A stretch of DNA of 64,000 nt from Oceanobacillus sp. Castelsardo (GCF_001659985.1 NZ_LYCS01000009.1:1-64000), one strand, 5' to 3'. Shown: positions 46,636 through 55,945, counted from the first letter of the stretch. Numbers and translations are program-made. The notes: a model not told the origin generated them from the sequence alone.

Positions 46636-47343
46636 ATGAGTGAATATTTATTCATGGCAATTGATCTTATTTTTGGGTTTATTGCTTTATTCATTGTTAC
46701 CAAAGTATTAGGAAAAACATCGATGTCACAAATTACACCGTTTGATTTTATAGCTGCCGTTCTACTTGGTGAACTTGTCGGTAATGCCTTATTTGATGAT
46801 AAAGCAGGTGTAACAGAAATTGCCTTTGTTGTGGCACTGTTCGGATTACTAATGTGGGCAACCGAGAAACTAACACAGAAATTCAAACGAACGAGAGCAC
46901 TAATTGAGGGATCTCCTTCCGTCATCATTCACAAAGGAAAATTATATAGAGATTCCATGAAGAAAAACAACTTAGATATTGATCAATTCCAGCATTTATT
47001 ACGGGTGAAAAATGTTTTTTCGATACAAGAAGTTGAATTTGCAATTTTAGAGGCAAATGGTGAACTTTCCGTTTTGAAAAAATCAGATTATCAATCTCCT
47101 ACACGAAAAGATATGAAACTAAGCCCACAAGAGGTAAATCTTCCTACTACCATTATTAGTGATGGTCAATTAATTGAGGATAATTTGAAGGAGAAGAATT
47201 TAACAGAAGAATGGGTAATGGAACAAATTAAAGCACAAGGATTTGAAACTATAGAAGATGTATTTTACGCCGAATACACGAAAGGTGAAGATTTATTAGT
47301 TTTTCCAGTTTTCAATCGAAATCATACGAAATGGGATGCCTAA
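46636..47343 (+). CDS. DUF421 membrane protein (YetF-like)
   Basis: 235 residues: three membrane helices within the first 80 residues, then two soluble DUF421 domains. Typical features are ITPFDFIAAVLLGELVGNAL near the membrane and LRVKNVFSIQEVEFAILEAN in the cytoplasmic part. Some relatives are linked to spore germination or membrane stability, but the function is not established. AAAGGAG precedes the ATG. A terminator overlaps its end. Confidence 0.9.
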   Translation: MSEYLFMAIDLIFGFIALFIVTKVLGKTSMSQITPFDFIAAVLLGELVGNALFDDKAGVTEIAFVVALFGLLMWATEKLTQKFKRTRALIEGSPSVIIHKGKLYRDSMKKNNLDIDQFQHLLRVKNVFSIQEVEFAILEANGELSVLKKSDYQSPTRKDMKLSPQEVNLPTTIISDGQLIEDNLKEKNLTEEWVMEQIKAQGFETIEDVFYAEYTKGEDLLVFPVFNRNHTKWDA

Positions 47344-47357
47344 TAGACATCCCATTT
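47329..47357. terminator. Bidirectional terminator after the DUF421 gene
   Basis: A 10-bp stem (AAATGGGATG/CATCCCATTT) with a nine-base loop that includes the DUF421 stop codon, followed by TTTCT. It also faces the end of the minus-strand gene at 47360. Confidence 0.9.
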
Positions 47358-47359
47358 TT

Positions 47360-47596
47360 CTACACTATTGCATGAAAATGTTTCCCTTTATAGTCATGTT
47401 GTATTTTCTTTCTAGGAGTTGTTGAGGATGTTTCTGCATGATAACGTTCAAAACGATTGCGGATTTCTTGATGATGCTTTTCTAAAACAGCTTTGTACGG
47501 CTTTGATATACTTGTTGCGCCTATTCGTTTAATAGCATTCGCACGTATCTGATAATCATTATATTGATAATGATTAATTGGCAAAATATACCCCAT
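47360..47596 (-). CDS. Conserved-looking small hypothetical protein
   Basis: 78 residues, basic and Tyr/His-rich (MGYILPINHYQYNDYQ, KHHQEIRNRFERYHAE). No membrane segment, signal or Cys. I do not recognise a family. ATG 47596 is six bases after AGGGGGAG. It is adjacent to the spore coat region, so a sporulation role is possible but not shown. Confidence 0.7.
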   Translation of the reverse strand: MGYILPINHYQYNDYQIRANAIKRIGATSISKPYKAVLEKHHQEIRNRFERYHAETSSTTPRKKIQHDYKGKHFHAIV

Positions 47597-47686
47597 AATC
47601 AACTCCCCCTCTTTTCCATTTTTCTGATTATTTTAATTATACCAATACTTTGCTTAACTGTCTACTTATATTATCTAAACCCTTTC

Positions 47687-47896
47687 TTATTCATCCTCAA
47701 ACATCTTTTCAAATCGCTTCATTGTTGACTCCAGTTGACCTATTTGTTTAAGAAAGGTTTCATTCCACTTATTTGCGTTTTTTTCAAAGACTTTTATTTT
47801 CTCCTCAGGCCGTTGGAACCACTTCTCATTTTTTTCTAAATGCTTTCCTAAGATCCCAACATTTTCTATCCAAGGATTTACCTCTCGTTTACCCAA
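47687..47896 (-). CDS. Small helical hypothetical protein in the spore coat region
   Basis: 69 residues, starting from the TTG at 47896 with GAGGTGA seven bases upstream; longer versions lack a site. It is charged, with Trp and Phe spaced through a coiled region (PWIENVGILGKHLEKNEKWF, ANKWNETFLKQIGQLESTMK). It might be a coat or spore-associated protein because of its divergent position next to cotZ/cotY, but I do not recognise it. The 246 bases between it and the coat gene hold both promoters. Confidence 0.65.
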   Translation of the reverse strand: MGKREVNPWIENVGILGKHLEKNEKWFQRPEEKIKVFEKNANKWNETFLKQIGQLESTMKRFEKMFEDE

Positions 47897-48142
47897 AATT
47901 CCCTCACCTCTTCTTCTTTCTTCTCTTATCCGTATTTTATGTAAAAGAGGGATTCTGGAATCGATTAAATTACAAAATAGGCGCCCAACCTTTTCTTTAT
48001 ACCTTATCGTTGTCGGAATAGGTATACAGTAGGCATGTATTGCACAAAAAAGAGGCAAATATTGATATATGCCCACACCAACAACGTAGTCCCACATATT
48101 CTATTAGGGAAAAGCAACAAATATTGAAAGGAGACATAAATC

Positions 48143-48625
48143 ATGGGTTGTGGAAAAAAATTTGATTCTGGTAATTGCGTTGCGGATATCTTAAGGGATA
48201 TTGTTGACGCACAAAATGATATTGTTGAAAATTGCTGTGATACAGGTTGCGAGCAATCAATAGGTGATTTATTAGGAGAAACAGATACCGGAAATGGCTT
48301 AGATACTGTACCGATTATTCTGTATTGTGATTGCAAACCATTCAAAGGATTCGGTGCTGAGAAGAAAATGAAGCATGGTCATTTCGGAATGGGTGAAATC
48401 GTATCTAGTTTCATCTTCCGCGTGAAATCTGTTGATGAAAATAACTGTGCTATATTAGAATTATTATTATCGGATGGCCAGGGTTGCGGTTACGATAGTA
48501 TGAAAGATCCAACCGACCAATTGACGAAAAAGTTAGAAGCAACCGGAATCTGCATCACTGTGGATCTTGACTGCTTCTGCCACGTAACATGCTTACCGGC
48601 AATTAGCGTTTTTAATAATGATTAA
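48143..48625 (+). CDS. Spore coat protein of the CotY/CotZ family
   Basis: 160-residue Cys-rich protein of the crust or outer coat. The typical N-terminal region CVADILRDIVDAQNDIVENCC, then CDTGCEQSIGDLL, TVPIILYCDCKPFKGFG and a C-terminal LDCFCHVTC. Numerous cysteines (about 13) allow disulphide cross-linking into coat sheets. Made in the mother cell late in sporulation, normally under sigma-K control. AAAGGAG precedes the ATG. One copy only here, where B. subtilis has both cotY and cotZ. Confidence 0.92.
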   Translation: MGCGKKFDSGNCVADILRDIVDAQNDIVENCCDTGCEQSIGDLLGETDTGNGLDTVPIILYCDCKPFKGFGAEKKMKHGHFGMGEIVSSFIFRVKSVDENNCAILELLLSDGQGCGYDSMKDPTDQLTKKLEATGICITVDLDCFCHVTCLPAISVFNND

Positions 48626-48676
48626 TATTGTCATATAGAATATGACTCAACTACCTCCACTTAACTATTGGAATAG

Positions 48677-48705
48677 GAACACCATGAAAATATCTCATGG
48701 TGTTC
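48677..48705. terminator. Bidirectional terminator between the coat genes
   Basis: Stem GAACACCATGA/TCATGGTGTTC with a short AT loop, followed by TTTC on the plus strand. It closes cotY/cotZ (plus) and cotO (minus). Confidence 0.9.
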
Positions 48706-48712
48706 TTTCATT

Positions 48713-49267
48713 CTAAAATCCAAGTAATCGAACCGCTCGTATTTCTTCAAAAGGTATTTGCTGCATTTTTCTTCCACTTTGGAACACGACTTCTTCCTCT
48801 TTAAAAGAAACAATAATTCCACGAAATGTTCTCTGTCTCGTCTTAACTTCACATTTCATTTTTGGTGCGTATTCCGATGTATTAGCAAAATACTCCACTC
48901 GCTCACGAATACTCATATCTCTAAATTGTTTTCTTTCTCTAACCGGTTGCTGATCTTCTTCAACTTTACTTTCTTCTTCTTTATGTTCTAAAGAATCAAC
49001 TGTATCTGTTTGGAAATTCGGTTCTTCTTGTTCTGCCTTTTTAGATGAATATTTCTTTTTAGGAGTTTCAATAGGTTTCTCCTCAGTTACTTCTTCCATT
49101 GTGACTTCATCATTTATTGGTTCTTTCACTTTACTAATTGCTTCTTTTCTTACCTTTGTCTTTTTCTTTGGGGTAACAAAGCGCTCCTGCATTGGTGCCA
49201 TCGGGAACGTTGTGTTATTTTGCTGTATAAAAAGTAGTGGCTCATTAGCATACTTCTCCTTGCTCAT
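48713..49267 (-). CDS. cotO: Spore coat protein CotO
   Basis: 184 residues. An N-terminal segment (NEPLLFIQQ...PMAPMQERFV) typical of CotO, a long low-complexity Lys/Glu/Pro/Thr middle (about 30-115), and a C-terminal conserved domain (SIRERVEYFANTS, RTFRGIIVSFKEEEVVFQS, IPFEEIRAVRLLG). It is a morphogenetic protein for late coat assembly. GGGAGAG precedes the ATG. It converges with cotY/cotZ, as expected for the coat cluster. Confidence 0.88.
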   Translation of the reverse strand: MSKEKYANEPLLFIQQNNTTFPMAPMQERFVTPKKKTKVRKEAISKVKEPINDEVTMEEVTEEKPIETPKKKYSSKKAEQEEPNFQTDTVDSLEHKEEESKVEEDQQPVRERKQFRDMSIRERVEYFANTSEYAPKMKCEVKTRQRTFRGIIVSFKEEEVVFQSGRKMQQIPFEEIRAVRLLGF

Positions 49268-49389
49268 AATAACCTCTCCCTTATAACAATTTATAATCTA
49301 ATATATGTACTTCATTCACTGAGTGTGTTTTTGCCTATGTAATAGTGAGGGGCAATCAATAATTTTTCCCCAATCAGCGCAAAGGTCTA

Positions 49390-49655
49390 TAACGGGAAAG
49401 TATCACGACTTACTTTCCTTTATTTTCCCGCATAGTCTACCGTGACAAGCGCTATCTCGGCTTACTTTCTCCCATTTTCGGGCATAGTCTACCGTGACAA
49501 GCTCTATCTCGGCTTACTTTCTCCCATTTTCGGGCATAGTCTACCGTGACAAGTGCTATCTCGGCTTACTTTCCTCCATTTTCATACATAGTCTACCGTG
49601 ATAAGCGCTATCTCGGCTTACTTTCTCCCATTTTCGGGCATAGTCTACCGTGACA
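49390..49655. repeat. 52-bp tandem repeat array (five copies)
   Basis: The unit runs gtctaccgtgacaagcgcta, then tctcggcttactttctccca and ttttcgggcata (52 bases). Four copies agree at about 90-98%, and the first (from about 49390) is more diverged. It is intergenic between cotO and mgtE, both on the minus strand. No unit is a perfect palindrome and 52 is not a multiple of three, so it is noncoding. Confidence 0.92.
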
Positions 49656-49660
49656 CGCAA

Positions 49661-49697
49661 AAAAAAGCACAAACCACGCTAATGGTCCATGCTTTCT
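49661..49697 (-). terminator. Terminator of mgtE
   Basis: Imperfect stem AAAGCA...CCA/TGG...TGCTTT with a long A run that reads as T after the stem on the minus strand. It lies just after the mgtE stop codon and before the tandem array. Confidence 0.75.
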
Positions 49698-49700
49698 TTA

Positions 49701-51089
49701 TCACGAAGTCAAATAACTCATAAAAGTAGTAGCCATTCCAAAATAAATTAAAATAGAAATAATATCGTTAATTGTTGTTATAAATGGACCTGATGCTACT
49801 GCGGGGTCAATGTTTAGACGATCCATTAAAATCGGTACAAATGCTCCAGATAATGTCGCAACAATTAAGGATGCCATGATGGATACAGCAACAATGATAC
49901 CAAGGTAAATATCAGCTTTCCAAAAATAAATAACAACAGCAATGACGATTCCGCAAACAACACCGGTAATTAGCCCAGTAGTAGTTTCTCTTATAATAAG
50001 TCGCATTTTTCCTTGATTTCCATATTCCCCATTGGAAAGTCCACGAATCGCTACAGCTAGCGCTTGGGTTCCTGTGTTCCCAGCCATCCCACCAATAAGT
50101 GGAATAAAGATAGCTAACACTGCAACTTGGTTTAATGTTTCTTCAAATTGGCCGATTAAACTTGCTGTAAACATTCCTAAAAACAAAAGAATAATTAACC
50201 AAGGCAGACGTTTTTTTGCCGCATCCAATGCACTATCATTTGGTTTAACTTCTTCTGAAATACCGGCTAATTGGGAGAAATCTTCACTAGCCTCTTCTTC
50301 CATAACATCCAATATATCATCAACGGTAATAATTCCGAGTAAATGATCTTGAAAATCTACAACTGGAAGTGCTAAGAAATCATAGTCACGGAACATTTGC
50401 GCAATTTCTTCTTGGTCTTTAGCAACAGAAACTTTAACCACTTTTTCACTCATAATTTCTTCTATTTTCACTTGATTATCCGCTACAATGAGATCTCGTA
50501 AGGAGAGTACGCCAACAATTCGCTTATCTTCATCCAGTACATATAAGTAGTAAATCGTTTCCGCTCCAGGTGCTTCTTCTTTCAATTGTTGCATCGCTTC
50601 TACTACTGTTTTTGTTTTATATAGAGCAACAAATTCAGTCGTCATAATACTTCCGGCTGTTTTCTCCTCATAATGAAGGAGCTGCTTAATTTCATCCGCA
50701 GCATCTTGATCCATCATCGTTAGGAAGCTAACAACCTCTTCTTTATGCATGTTATTTAAAATATCCACCGCATCATCGGCTGGCATTTTGGATAAAACCA
50801 TCGCCCCTTGCCTCGGATTCATTTCTGTAAAATAGCTAGGGGTGTTTTCTAATTCGATATTTATCATAATCTCGGCTAATTCATTAGGTGATAAATATGC
50901 ATAAATCCTCATTCGATTTTCTTTGGATTGATCAACGAAGAACACGGATTGATCATATGGGTGCATTTCAAGGAAATTTTCCCTAAACTCATCTGTCTGT
51001 TCCCCGGATAGCGCTTCATACACTTTTTCCAAATACGCTTTATACTCTTCTTCATATTTTTCATCGTAATTATTTTGTCTCTCTTCCAT
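49701..51089 (-). CDS. mgtE: Magnesium transporter MgtE
   Basis: 462 residues: N-terminal helical MgtE_N domain (about 25-135), paired CBS domains (about 140-265: GSIMTTEFVALYK, KIEEIMSEKVVKV), a connecting helix, and five membrane helices at the C terminus with the pore signature PLIGGMAGNTGTQA. It is a gated Mg2+ channel; CBS domains close it at high internal Mg2+. The ATG follows GAAAGGAAG. No M-box-like leader was recognised in the 290 bases upstream. Confidence 0.95.
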   Translation of the reverse strand: MEERQNNYDEKYEEEYKAYLEKVYEALSGEQTDEFRENFLEMHPYDQSVFFVDQSKENRMRIYAYLSPNELAEIMINIELENTPSYFTEMNPRQGAMVLSKMPADDAVDILNNMHKEEVVSFLTMMDQDAADEIKQLLHYEEKTAGSIMTTEFVALYKTKTVVEAMQQLKEEAPGAETIYYLYVLDEDKRIVGVLSLRDLIVADNQVKIEEIMSEKVVKVSVAKDQEEIAQMFRDYDFLALPVVDFQDHLLGIITVDDILDVMEEEASEDFSQLAGISEEVKPNDSALDAAKKRLPWLIILLFLGMFTASLIGQFEETLNQVAVLAIFIPLIGGMAGNTGTQALAVAIRGLSNGEYGNQGKMRLIIRETTTGLITGVVCGIVIAVVIYFWKADIYLGIIVAVSIMASLIVATLSGAFVPILMDRLNIDPAVASGPFITTINDIISILIYFGMATTFMSYLTS

Positions 51090-51180
51090 AAGGATTCTTC
51101 CTTTCTCTCACGAAACAATTTAAAACCTATTCCCCGTTTCGCTATTTCAGAAACTTTACTTACAATCTTTTAAAAACTCA

Positions 51181-51257
51181 GCATTCGTCAAGCCTTTGGC
51201 AAATGCCTTAGCTACAACTATGCGCGAGAAAAGTTCTAATCTTTCCTATCTGCCAAT
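51181..51257 (+). repeat. Dispersed structured repeat of about 80 bp, copy 2
   Basis: The copy reads gcattcgtcaagcctttggc, aaatgccttagctacaacta, then ...agttctaatctttcctatctgcc. It has the same stems and orientation as copies at 45385 and 54531, in the mgtE-prpE divergent intergenic region. Confidence 0.7.
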
Positions 51258-51291
51258 ATCTATTTGAATAAAACTAATAAATCTAATCAAT

Positions 51292-51353
51292 GATAAAGAA
51301 GACTTGGTTTAGGTGGAGTTTTAATAACGCCGCGTAGATAAACTAATACATAG
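51292..51353 (+). repeat. Dispersed 62-bp repeat, copy 2
   Basis: Same family as 25088-25149 (gataaagaagact, ggtggagtttt, aacgccgcgtagataaac). It lies directly before the prpE ribosome site, in the leader or promoter region. Confidence 0.85.
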
Positions 51354-51382
51354 CTAATAACCTACTACAAGGAGGAGTTATC

Positions 51383-52129
51383 ATGAAAATAGACGTCATC
51401 GGTGACATTCACGGTTGCACCAATGAATTACATGCACTATTTGAAAAACTTGGTTATCAAAAAGAAAATAATATTTTCGTTCACCCTGATGGTCGAATTC
51501 CAACATTTGTTGGTGATTTAACAGACAGAGGGCCGAACTCACTAGCTGTTATTAGACTAGTCTATCAAATGGTTGTCGAACACAAAAAAGCAAAATATGT
51601 CCCAGGTAATCACTGTAACAAATTATATCGTTTTTTTCTAGGGAATAAAGTCCAGCAAAAGCATGGTCTGGAGACAACAGTTCAAGAATATGAAGCGTTA
51701 TCTACTAGGGAGCAAAAAATAATAAGTAAGCAGTTCAGAACCCTTTATGAACAAGCTCCTTTATATTTAGAAATCCCAGAGGTTTCCGCAGTGGTTGCCC
51801 ATGCAGGAATACGTGAAGACTACATTGGAAGAAACGATAAAAAAGTACAAACCTTTGTATTATACGGCGATATCACTGGAGAATTTCATTCAGATGGTCG
51901 TCCGATTCGCAGGGATTGGGCAAAATACTATCATGGGGACCGGTGGATTGTCTATGGCCACACTCCTGTAATGGAGCCTCGTATTAAAAATAAGACGATC
52001 AACATTGATACTGGTTGTGTTTTCGGTAATGAACTAACTGCATTTCAATTGCCAGAAGAAAAGATAGTGGCAGTCCCATCCGAGCAGCCACTAGTCAAAG
52101 AGAAATTTAGTTTTTTCGATAACGATTGA
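51383..52129 (+). CDS. prpE: Bis(5'-nucleosyl)-tetraphosphatase PrpE
   Basis: 248-residue metallophosphoesterase. Motifs in order: GDIHGC (residues 7-12), [16 protein letters not shown] (GNHE-type), AHAGIR and YGHTPV, the standard set of metal ligands. It hydrolyses Ap4A-type dinucleotides, and PrpE also affects spore germination in B. subtilis. GGAGGAG precedes the ATG. It is oriented opposite to the rluD-nadK-relQ group. Confidence 0.93.
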   Translation: MKIDVIGDIHGCTNELHALFEKLGYQKENNIFVHPDGRIPTFVGDLTDRGPNSLAVIRLVYQMVVEHKKAKYVPGNHCNKLYRFFLGNKVQQKHGLETTVQEYEALSTREQKIISKQFRTLYEQAPLYLEIPEVSAVVAHAGIREDYIGRNDKKVQTFVLYGDITGEFHSDGRPIRRDWAKYYHGDRWIVYGHTPVMEPRIKNKTINIDTGCVFGNELTAFQLPEEKIVAVPSEQPLVKEKFSFFDND

Positions 52130-52143
52130 AGAGAGTGTCGCAC

Positions 52144-53013
52144 TTAAAGAAGTTCCTTCATATCACCTGGTAAAGTGGATTCAAGTTCGATATGTTTTTT
52201 CGTAAAAGGATGTTCAAATCCAATCTTATAGCAATGTAATGCATGTCTTTTCATATGCTCTGTTTTCCCACCATATAAATCATCCCCCGCTAACGGATGA
52301 TTTATATGGGAGAAATGGACACGAATTTGGTGTGTCCTTCCTGTATCCAAATGAATATTTACCAAAGTATGTAATGGCAATCGTTTTTCAACTTGAAAAT
52401 GAGTAACTGCTCGTTTCCCTGTTTCCTTCACCATTCTCTCGATAATGGAATCTTCCTTCCGATCAATTGGTGCATCAATCGTTCCATTATCTTCCTCCAA
52501 ACTCCCTTCCACCAATGCTTTATATTTTCTCTTGACCTTGCCAGCTTTCTGCGCCGCCGACAATAAAGAATGACAGTACCTGTGTTTGGCAATTAATACT
52601 AGCCCGGAAGTATCTCGATCAAGTCTAGTTACGACATGGACTGTATAAGGGATATTATGTTTATCGTAATATCCTAGAATCCCATTAGCCACTGTACCTG
52701 TTGGATGATGGTGAGAAGGAATAGTAGCAATTCCAGCAGGCTTATCCACAACGATAATCGAATCATCTTCATATACAATAGTTAAATCCATTTGTTCTTT
52801 AACCATGTACTCTCCAATTTGCTCTTTAGGAAAGGAAATTTCTAGTAAATCCCCTTGCTCCAACTTATATCGGACTGTTTGCGGATTACCGTTAATAAGA
52901 ATCTTTCCTTCCTGCTTCACAGCGATTAAGATTCTTCTAGAAAAACGATGATTTTCTTTTAAATAATCCCGAATTGTCATACCAACATGTTCGGAATGAA
53001 TGATCCATTTCAT
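52144..53013 (-). CDS. yjbO: RluD-family pseudouridine synthase (YjbO)
   Basis: 289 residues: an N-terminal S4-like RNA-binding domain (about 1-60: RILIAVKQEGKILINGN), then the catalytic domain with VVTRLDRDTSGLVLIAK, where the Asp after Arg-Leu is the nucleophile, and HTLVNIHLDTGRTHQIR. It modifies uridines in rRNA or tRNA; the target is not known. It is the last gene of a relQ-nadK-yjbO operon on the minus strand, about 20 bases after nadK. Confidence 0.93.
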   Translation of the reverse strand: MKWIIHSEHVGMTIRDYLKENHRFSRRILIAVKQEGKILINGNPQTVRYKLEQGDLLEISFPKEQIGEYMVKEQMDLTIVYEDDSIIVVDKPAGIATIPSHHHPTGTVANGILGYYDKHNIPYTVHVVTRLDRDTSGLVLIAKHRYCHSLLSAAQKAGKVKRKYKALVEGSLEEDNGTIDAPIDRKEDSIIERMVKETGKRAVTHFQVEKRLPLHTLVNIHLDTGRTHQIRVHFSHINHPLAGDDLYGGKTEHMKRHALHCYKIGFEHPFTKKHIELESTLPGDMKELL

Positions 53014-53031
53014 AACTACGTCGCCTCATTC

Positions 53032-53832
53032 TTAGTTCCCTTCTTCGGTAACAAAGGAATCTCTCACCCGATTCCAAAATGGAAATTGTCTAAATCTAGC
53101 AAATCGGACTCTTTCTTTTGCTACTCGACATTGAATCGATTTCACATCCGTATATGTCCGGGTAAAATGATCAATAGAAATTAAAAAGCTTTTGTCCTTC
53201 TTCGGTTCTAGTAAACATGTATGATGTTTTGGTAAAATCAATGGAGAACCGATCGTACGGAAAACTCGATTATTGATAGAAGCCATTTCCGTTAATTGAA
53301 TCGCTTCAATGGCTGGGTGTATAATGGCTCCACCTAATGCCTTATTATATGCGGTACTTCCAGACGGTGTAGAAATACAAATTCCATCTCCACGGAACGT
53401 TTCAAAATGCTCCCCTTTGATTTTTACATCAAAGACAACAGAACCTTCCGCTGTTTTAATCATCGATTCATTTAAGGCAAGGAATCGATCTCTTTCACCG
53501 GAATTTTTACGAATAATCACTTCAAGTAATGGATATTCCACAACCTGAAATGGAGTTTTGGCAATTTCAATCACTAATTTTTCTATTTCATCTGGTGTGT
53601 AATCTGCGTAAAACCCAAGATGACCAGTATGTACACCGATAAAAGCCGTCCGATCTAAACGATGGACATAGCGATGAAAGGCCTCAAGAAACGTTCCATC
53701 TCCACCAACAGAAATAACGATTTCAGGTTCTTCTCGATCGTATTCTAGTTCAAAATCTGTTAAATATTGTTTCATCGTTACTTTTATTTTTTCCGAGCGC
53801 TTATCCCCTCTAGAAATAATTTTAAATTTCAA
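53032..53832 (-). CDS. nadK: NAD kinase
   Basis: 266 residues, exactly the usual length for the bacillar enzyme. It phosphorylates NAD+ to NADP+. The GGDGT motif ([13 protein letters not shown]), the NE motif (LALNESMIK) and the Gly-rich region [15 protein letters not shown] are intact. TTG 53832 follows GGGGGG at a normal distance; the 31-residue extension is not conserved-looking and overlaps the end of relQ. It lies about 30 bases after relQ. Confidence 0.95.
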   Translation of the reverse strand: MKFKIISRGDKRSEKIKVTMKQYLTDFELEYDREEPEIVISVGGDGTFLEAFHRYVHRLDRTAFIGVHTGHLGFYADYTPDEIEKLVIEIAKTPFQVVEYPLLEVIIRKNSGERDRFLALNESMIKTAEGSVVFDVKIKGEHFETFRGDGICISTPSGSTAYNKALGGAIIHPAIEAIQLTEMASINNRVFRTIGSPLILPKHHTCLLEPKKDKSFLISIDHFTRTYTDVKSIQCRVAKERVRFARFRQFPFWNRVRDSFVTEEGN

Positions 53833-53860
53833 GTCGTTCCCCCCAACCTTTAAAACAATA

Positions 53861-54469
53861 TTATTTTCGATTAAAGATTCGCTGCGCTTCTTGTATCTCA
53901 TGTTTAATTTTTGACATTTCTTCATCTAATTTAAATGCCGCTTCAGCTGCATTCTGTAATCGTTTTTGGATATCTTCTGGAATACTACCTTTATATTTAT
54001 AATTTAACGAATGTTCATTTGTAGCCCAAAAATTCATTGCTAACGTACGTATTTGAATTTCAGCTAGAACTAGTTTTCTTCCCCGAACCATTTCCACTGG
54101 ATATTGAATAATCATATGATAGGAGCGATACCCACTAGGCTTTTTGTTCGTAATATAATCTTTCTCTTCAACAATTGCAAAATCATCGCGATTACGAAGC
54201 ATTTCAACGATAGTATAAATATCATCCACAAATTGACATACAACCCTTACCCCAGCTATATCGTATATCTGCTTTTCAATATCCTCTAAAGGGACTTCCC
54301 TATTTTTAGCTTTTTCTAAAATACTTTGGACTGGTTTTACTCTTCCGGTCACAAATTCGATTGGCGAATGAGATGATTCGTATTCAAATTGTGACCTGGT
54401 CCCTCTCAATTTTACTTTAAGCTCATCAACCACCTGTTTATAAGGGGCAAGTAAATATTCCCAGTTCAT
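53861..54469 (-). CDS. relQ: Small alarmone synthetase RelQ (YjbM)
   Basis: 202 residues, a stand-alone (p)ppGpp synthetase domain without hydrolase. Core features: [49 protein letters not shown] and [15 protein letters not shown] with the catalytic Glu. It makes alarmones in response to cell-wall stress in relatives. ATG 54469 follows TTAGGAG; an in-frame GTG three codons earlier is possible. It is the first gene of the relQ-nadK-yjbO operon. Confidence 0.95.
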   Translation of the reverse strand: MNWEYLLAPYKQVVDELKVKLRGTRSQFEYESSHSPIEFVTGRVKPVQSILEKAKNREVPLEDIEKQIYDIAGVRVVCQFVDDIYTIVEMLRNRDDFAIVEEKDYITNKKPSGYRSYHMIIQYPVEMVRGRKLVLAEIQIRTLAMNFWATNEHSLNYKYKGSIPEDIQKRLQNAAEAAFKLDEEMSKIKHEIQEAQRIFNRK

Positions 54470-54530
54470 AACAAACACACTCCTAAACTTAACTGTAACA
54501 TGAACCTATCACCATCGTTATTTAAAAACT

Positions 54531-54610
54531 ACACATTTTCCAAAGGCTTTAGGATTGCCTTCATTACACTTATACAGGAAGAAAGCGTAGTACTTTCCTA
54601 CCTGCAAATA
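54531..54610 (+). repeat. Dispersed structured repeat of about 80 bp, copy 3
   Basis: The copy runs acacattttccaaaggcttt, then attgccttcattacacttat and acaggaagaaagcg...actttcctacctgcaaata. It retains the CAGGAAG/CTTTCCTACCTG stem, and aligns with copies at 45385 and 51181. It lies between the divergent relQ and yjbK genes. Confidence 0.75.
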
Positions 54611-54728
54611 AAGACAAAGTCCAATAAAATTATAGCTTATATTAGTGTAACATACTAGCTTGATTCCTTTTCTTTGCAAATTTATCCTTTATTGGCGATA
54701 ATCATTAATAATATAAATTAGAGGATGT

Positions 54729-54809
54729 TCAAGAGTCCGGTAAAAATAACACTTTAATGCAATAGGACGTTGCACATTTTAACAGACTTCACCCCATCCT
54801 CCTTTTGAA
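54729..54809. repeat. Possible small intergenic element before yjbK
   Basis: A stretch beginning ttcaagagtccggtaaaaat and ending catcctccttttgaa has short inverted ends (TTCAAgAG/CTtTTGAA). It resembles a short repeat with TTCAAAAAG ends that I associate with other Bacillaceae genomes. There is only one copy in this window, so the assignment is tentative. Confidence 0.4.
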
Positions 54810-54840
54810 TACAAAATTTTAACTGGAGGCCAGAATTTTT

Positions 54841-55410
54841 ATGGCACAAGAAATTGAAATAGAATTTAAAAATTTGTTAACAAATGAAGAATTTAACATT
54901 TTATTGGATAAATTGCCATTTCCTGAATATAGTGTAAAACAAACTAATTTTTATTTTGAGACAAATGGTCTTTCATTAAAGGACAAGGGGTGCGCTCTCA
55001 GGATTCGAGAAAAACAAGGCAAATATCGTCTTACATTAAAGGAACCACATGAATTAGGTTTACAAGAAACGCACGATACATTAACGGAAGACGAAGCTAA
55101 GCATTGGTTAAATGGGGAAATCATACCAAAACCCGAAACAACTCAGCAATTGCAAAAATTAGGAATTGAACAAGAGAAATTAGTATATTATGGAAGTCTC
55201 ACGACAGAGCGCCGTGAAGTAGAGTACAAAGATGTTCTTATTGTACTCGATTACAGTACTTATAATGGCGTTCAGGATTATGAATTTGAATTAGAAGCGA
55301 AAAATCATAAAATTGGACTCGAAAGATTTCACTCTATTTTAGATGAATTTGGCATTAAGAAAAAGGAAACACCAAATAAAATAGTACGATTTTTTAAGAC
55401 ATTACCTTGA
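54841..55410 (+). CDS. yjbK: CYTH-domain protein YjbK (triphosphate tunnel metalloenzyme)
   Basis: 189 residues. The N-terminal EIEIEFKNLL is the ExExK signature; later strands carry the usual basic and acidic residues (CALRIREKQGKYRLTLKEP, TTERREVEYKD, LDYSTYNGVQDYEFELEAK). Members act on inorganic triphosphate or nucleotides; its link with RelQ, encoded divergently, is conserved in bacilli. TGGAGG precedes the ATG. Confidence 0.93.
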   Translation: MAQEIEIEFKNLLTNEEFNILLDKLPFPEYSVKQTNFYFETNGLSLKDKGCALRIREKQGKYRLTLKEPHELGLQETHDTLTEDEAKHWLNGEIIPKPETTQQLQKLGIEQEKLVYYGSLTTERREVEYKDVLIVLDYSTYNGVQDYEFELEAKNHKIGLERFHSILDEFGIKKKETPNKIVRFFKTLP

Positions 55411-55525
55411 TAGGAAACTTATTCCGCTAAATCAGATTTGTTGCCCATTCTATTACCCCCTTGTAAAATATAAGGTAGAAAATTTTTATTTTACGTTATG
55501 GCAAACCATAATTAAGGAGAAGCAA

Positions 55526-55909
55526 ATGGAAATAAAACATGGAACGATTTATGAAGCAATTGGTGGCTTTGATACAATAGACAAGTTAGTTACTGCTTTT
55601 TATAAACGAGTCGGGAAACATCCTGATTTAATTCCCATTTTTCCAGAGGATTTAACAGAAACAGCAAGAAAACAAAGATTATTTTTAACCCAATTTTTTG
55701 GTGGTCCTAGACTTTATGAGGAAGAACGTGGTCACCCAATGATGCGAAGACGCCACTTGCCATTCCCGATTACACCAACAAGAAGAGACGCATGGTTAAA
55801 TTGTATGAAAGAGGCACTTGACGAAGCAGAAATTGAAGAACCGTATCGTACGGTGATATTTGAAAAATTGACCCTGACAGCAAATCATATGATGAATACA
55901 TTAGATTGA
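55526..55909 (+). CDS. yjbI: Truncated haemoglobin YjbI (group II)
   Basis: 127 residues with the 2/2 globin fold: IYEAIGGFDTIDKLVTAFYK, then DLTETARKQRLFLTQFFGGP, HPMMRRRHLPFPI with the proximal-His region, and DAWLNCMKEAL with the group II Trp. It binds haem and oxygen or NO. In B. subtilis it is encoded next to YjbH; here yjbH follows by 36 bases. AAGGAG precedes the ATG. Confidence 0.95.
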   Translation: MEIKHGTIYEAIGGFDTIDKLVTAFYKRVGKHPDLIPIFPEDLTETARKQRLFLTQFFGGPRLYEEERGHPMMRRRHLPFPITPTRRDAWLNCMKEALDEAEIEEPYRTVIFEKLTLTANHMMNTLD

Positions 55910-55945
55910 TAGAGGATGAACATATACTAGAAAGGAGAATTCGAT

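Noticed and set aside
47897-48097. N-terminal extension of the small gene at 47687
   Set aside because: The longer frame runs back through the divergent promoter region of the coat gene without a ribosome site; the TTG at 47896 has a good one.
49390-49655. Tandem repeats considered as a CRISPR array
   Set aside because: The 52-bp units follow each other without spacers, and no cas genes are near. The same holds for the 20-bp array at position 1.
51090-51382. M-box (magnesium) riboswitch upstream of mgtE
   Set aside because: I could not recognise the conserved M-box core in the 290 bases; the region is filled mainly by two dispersed repeats.
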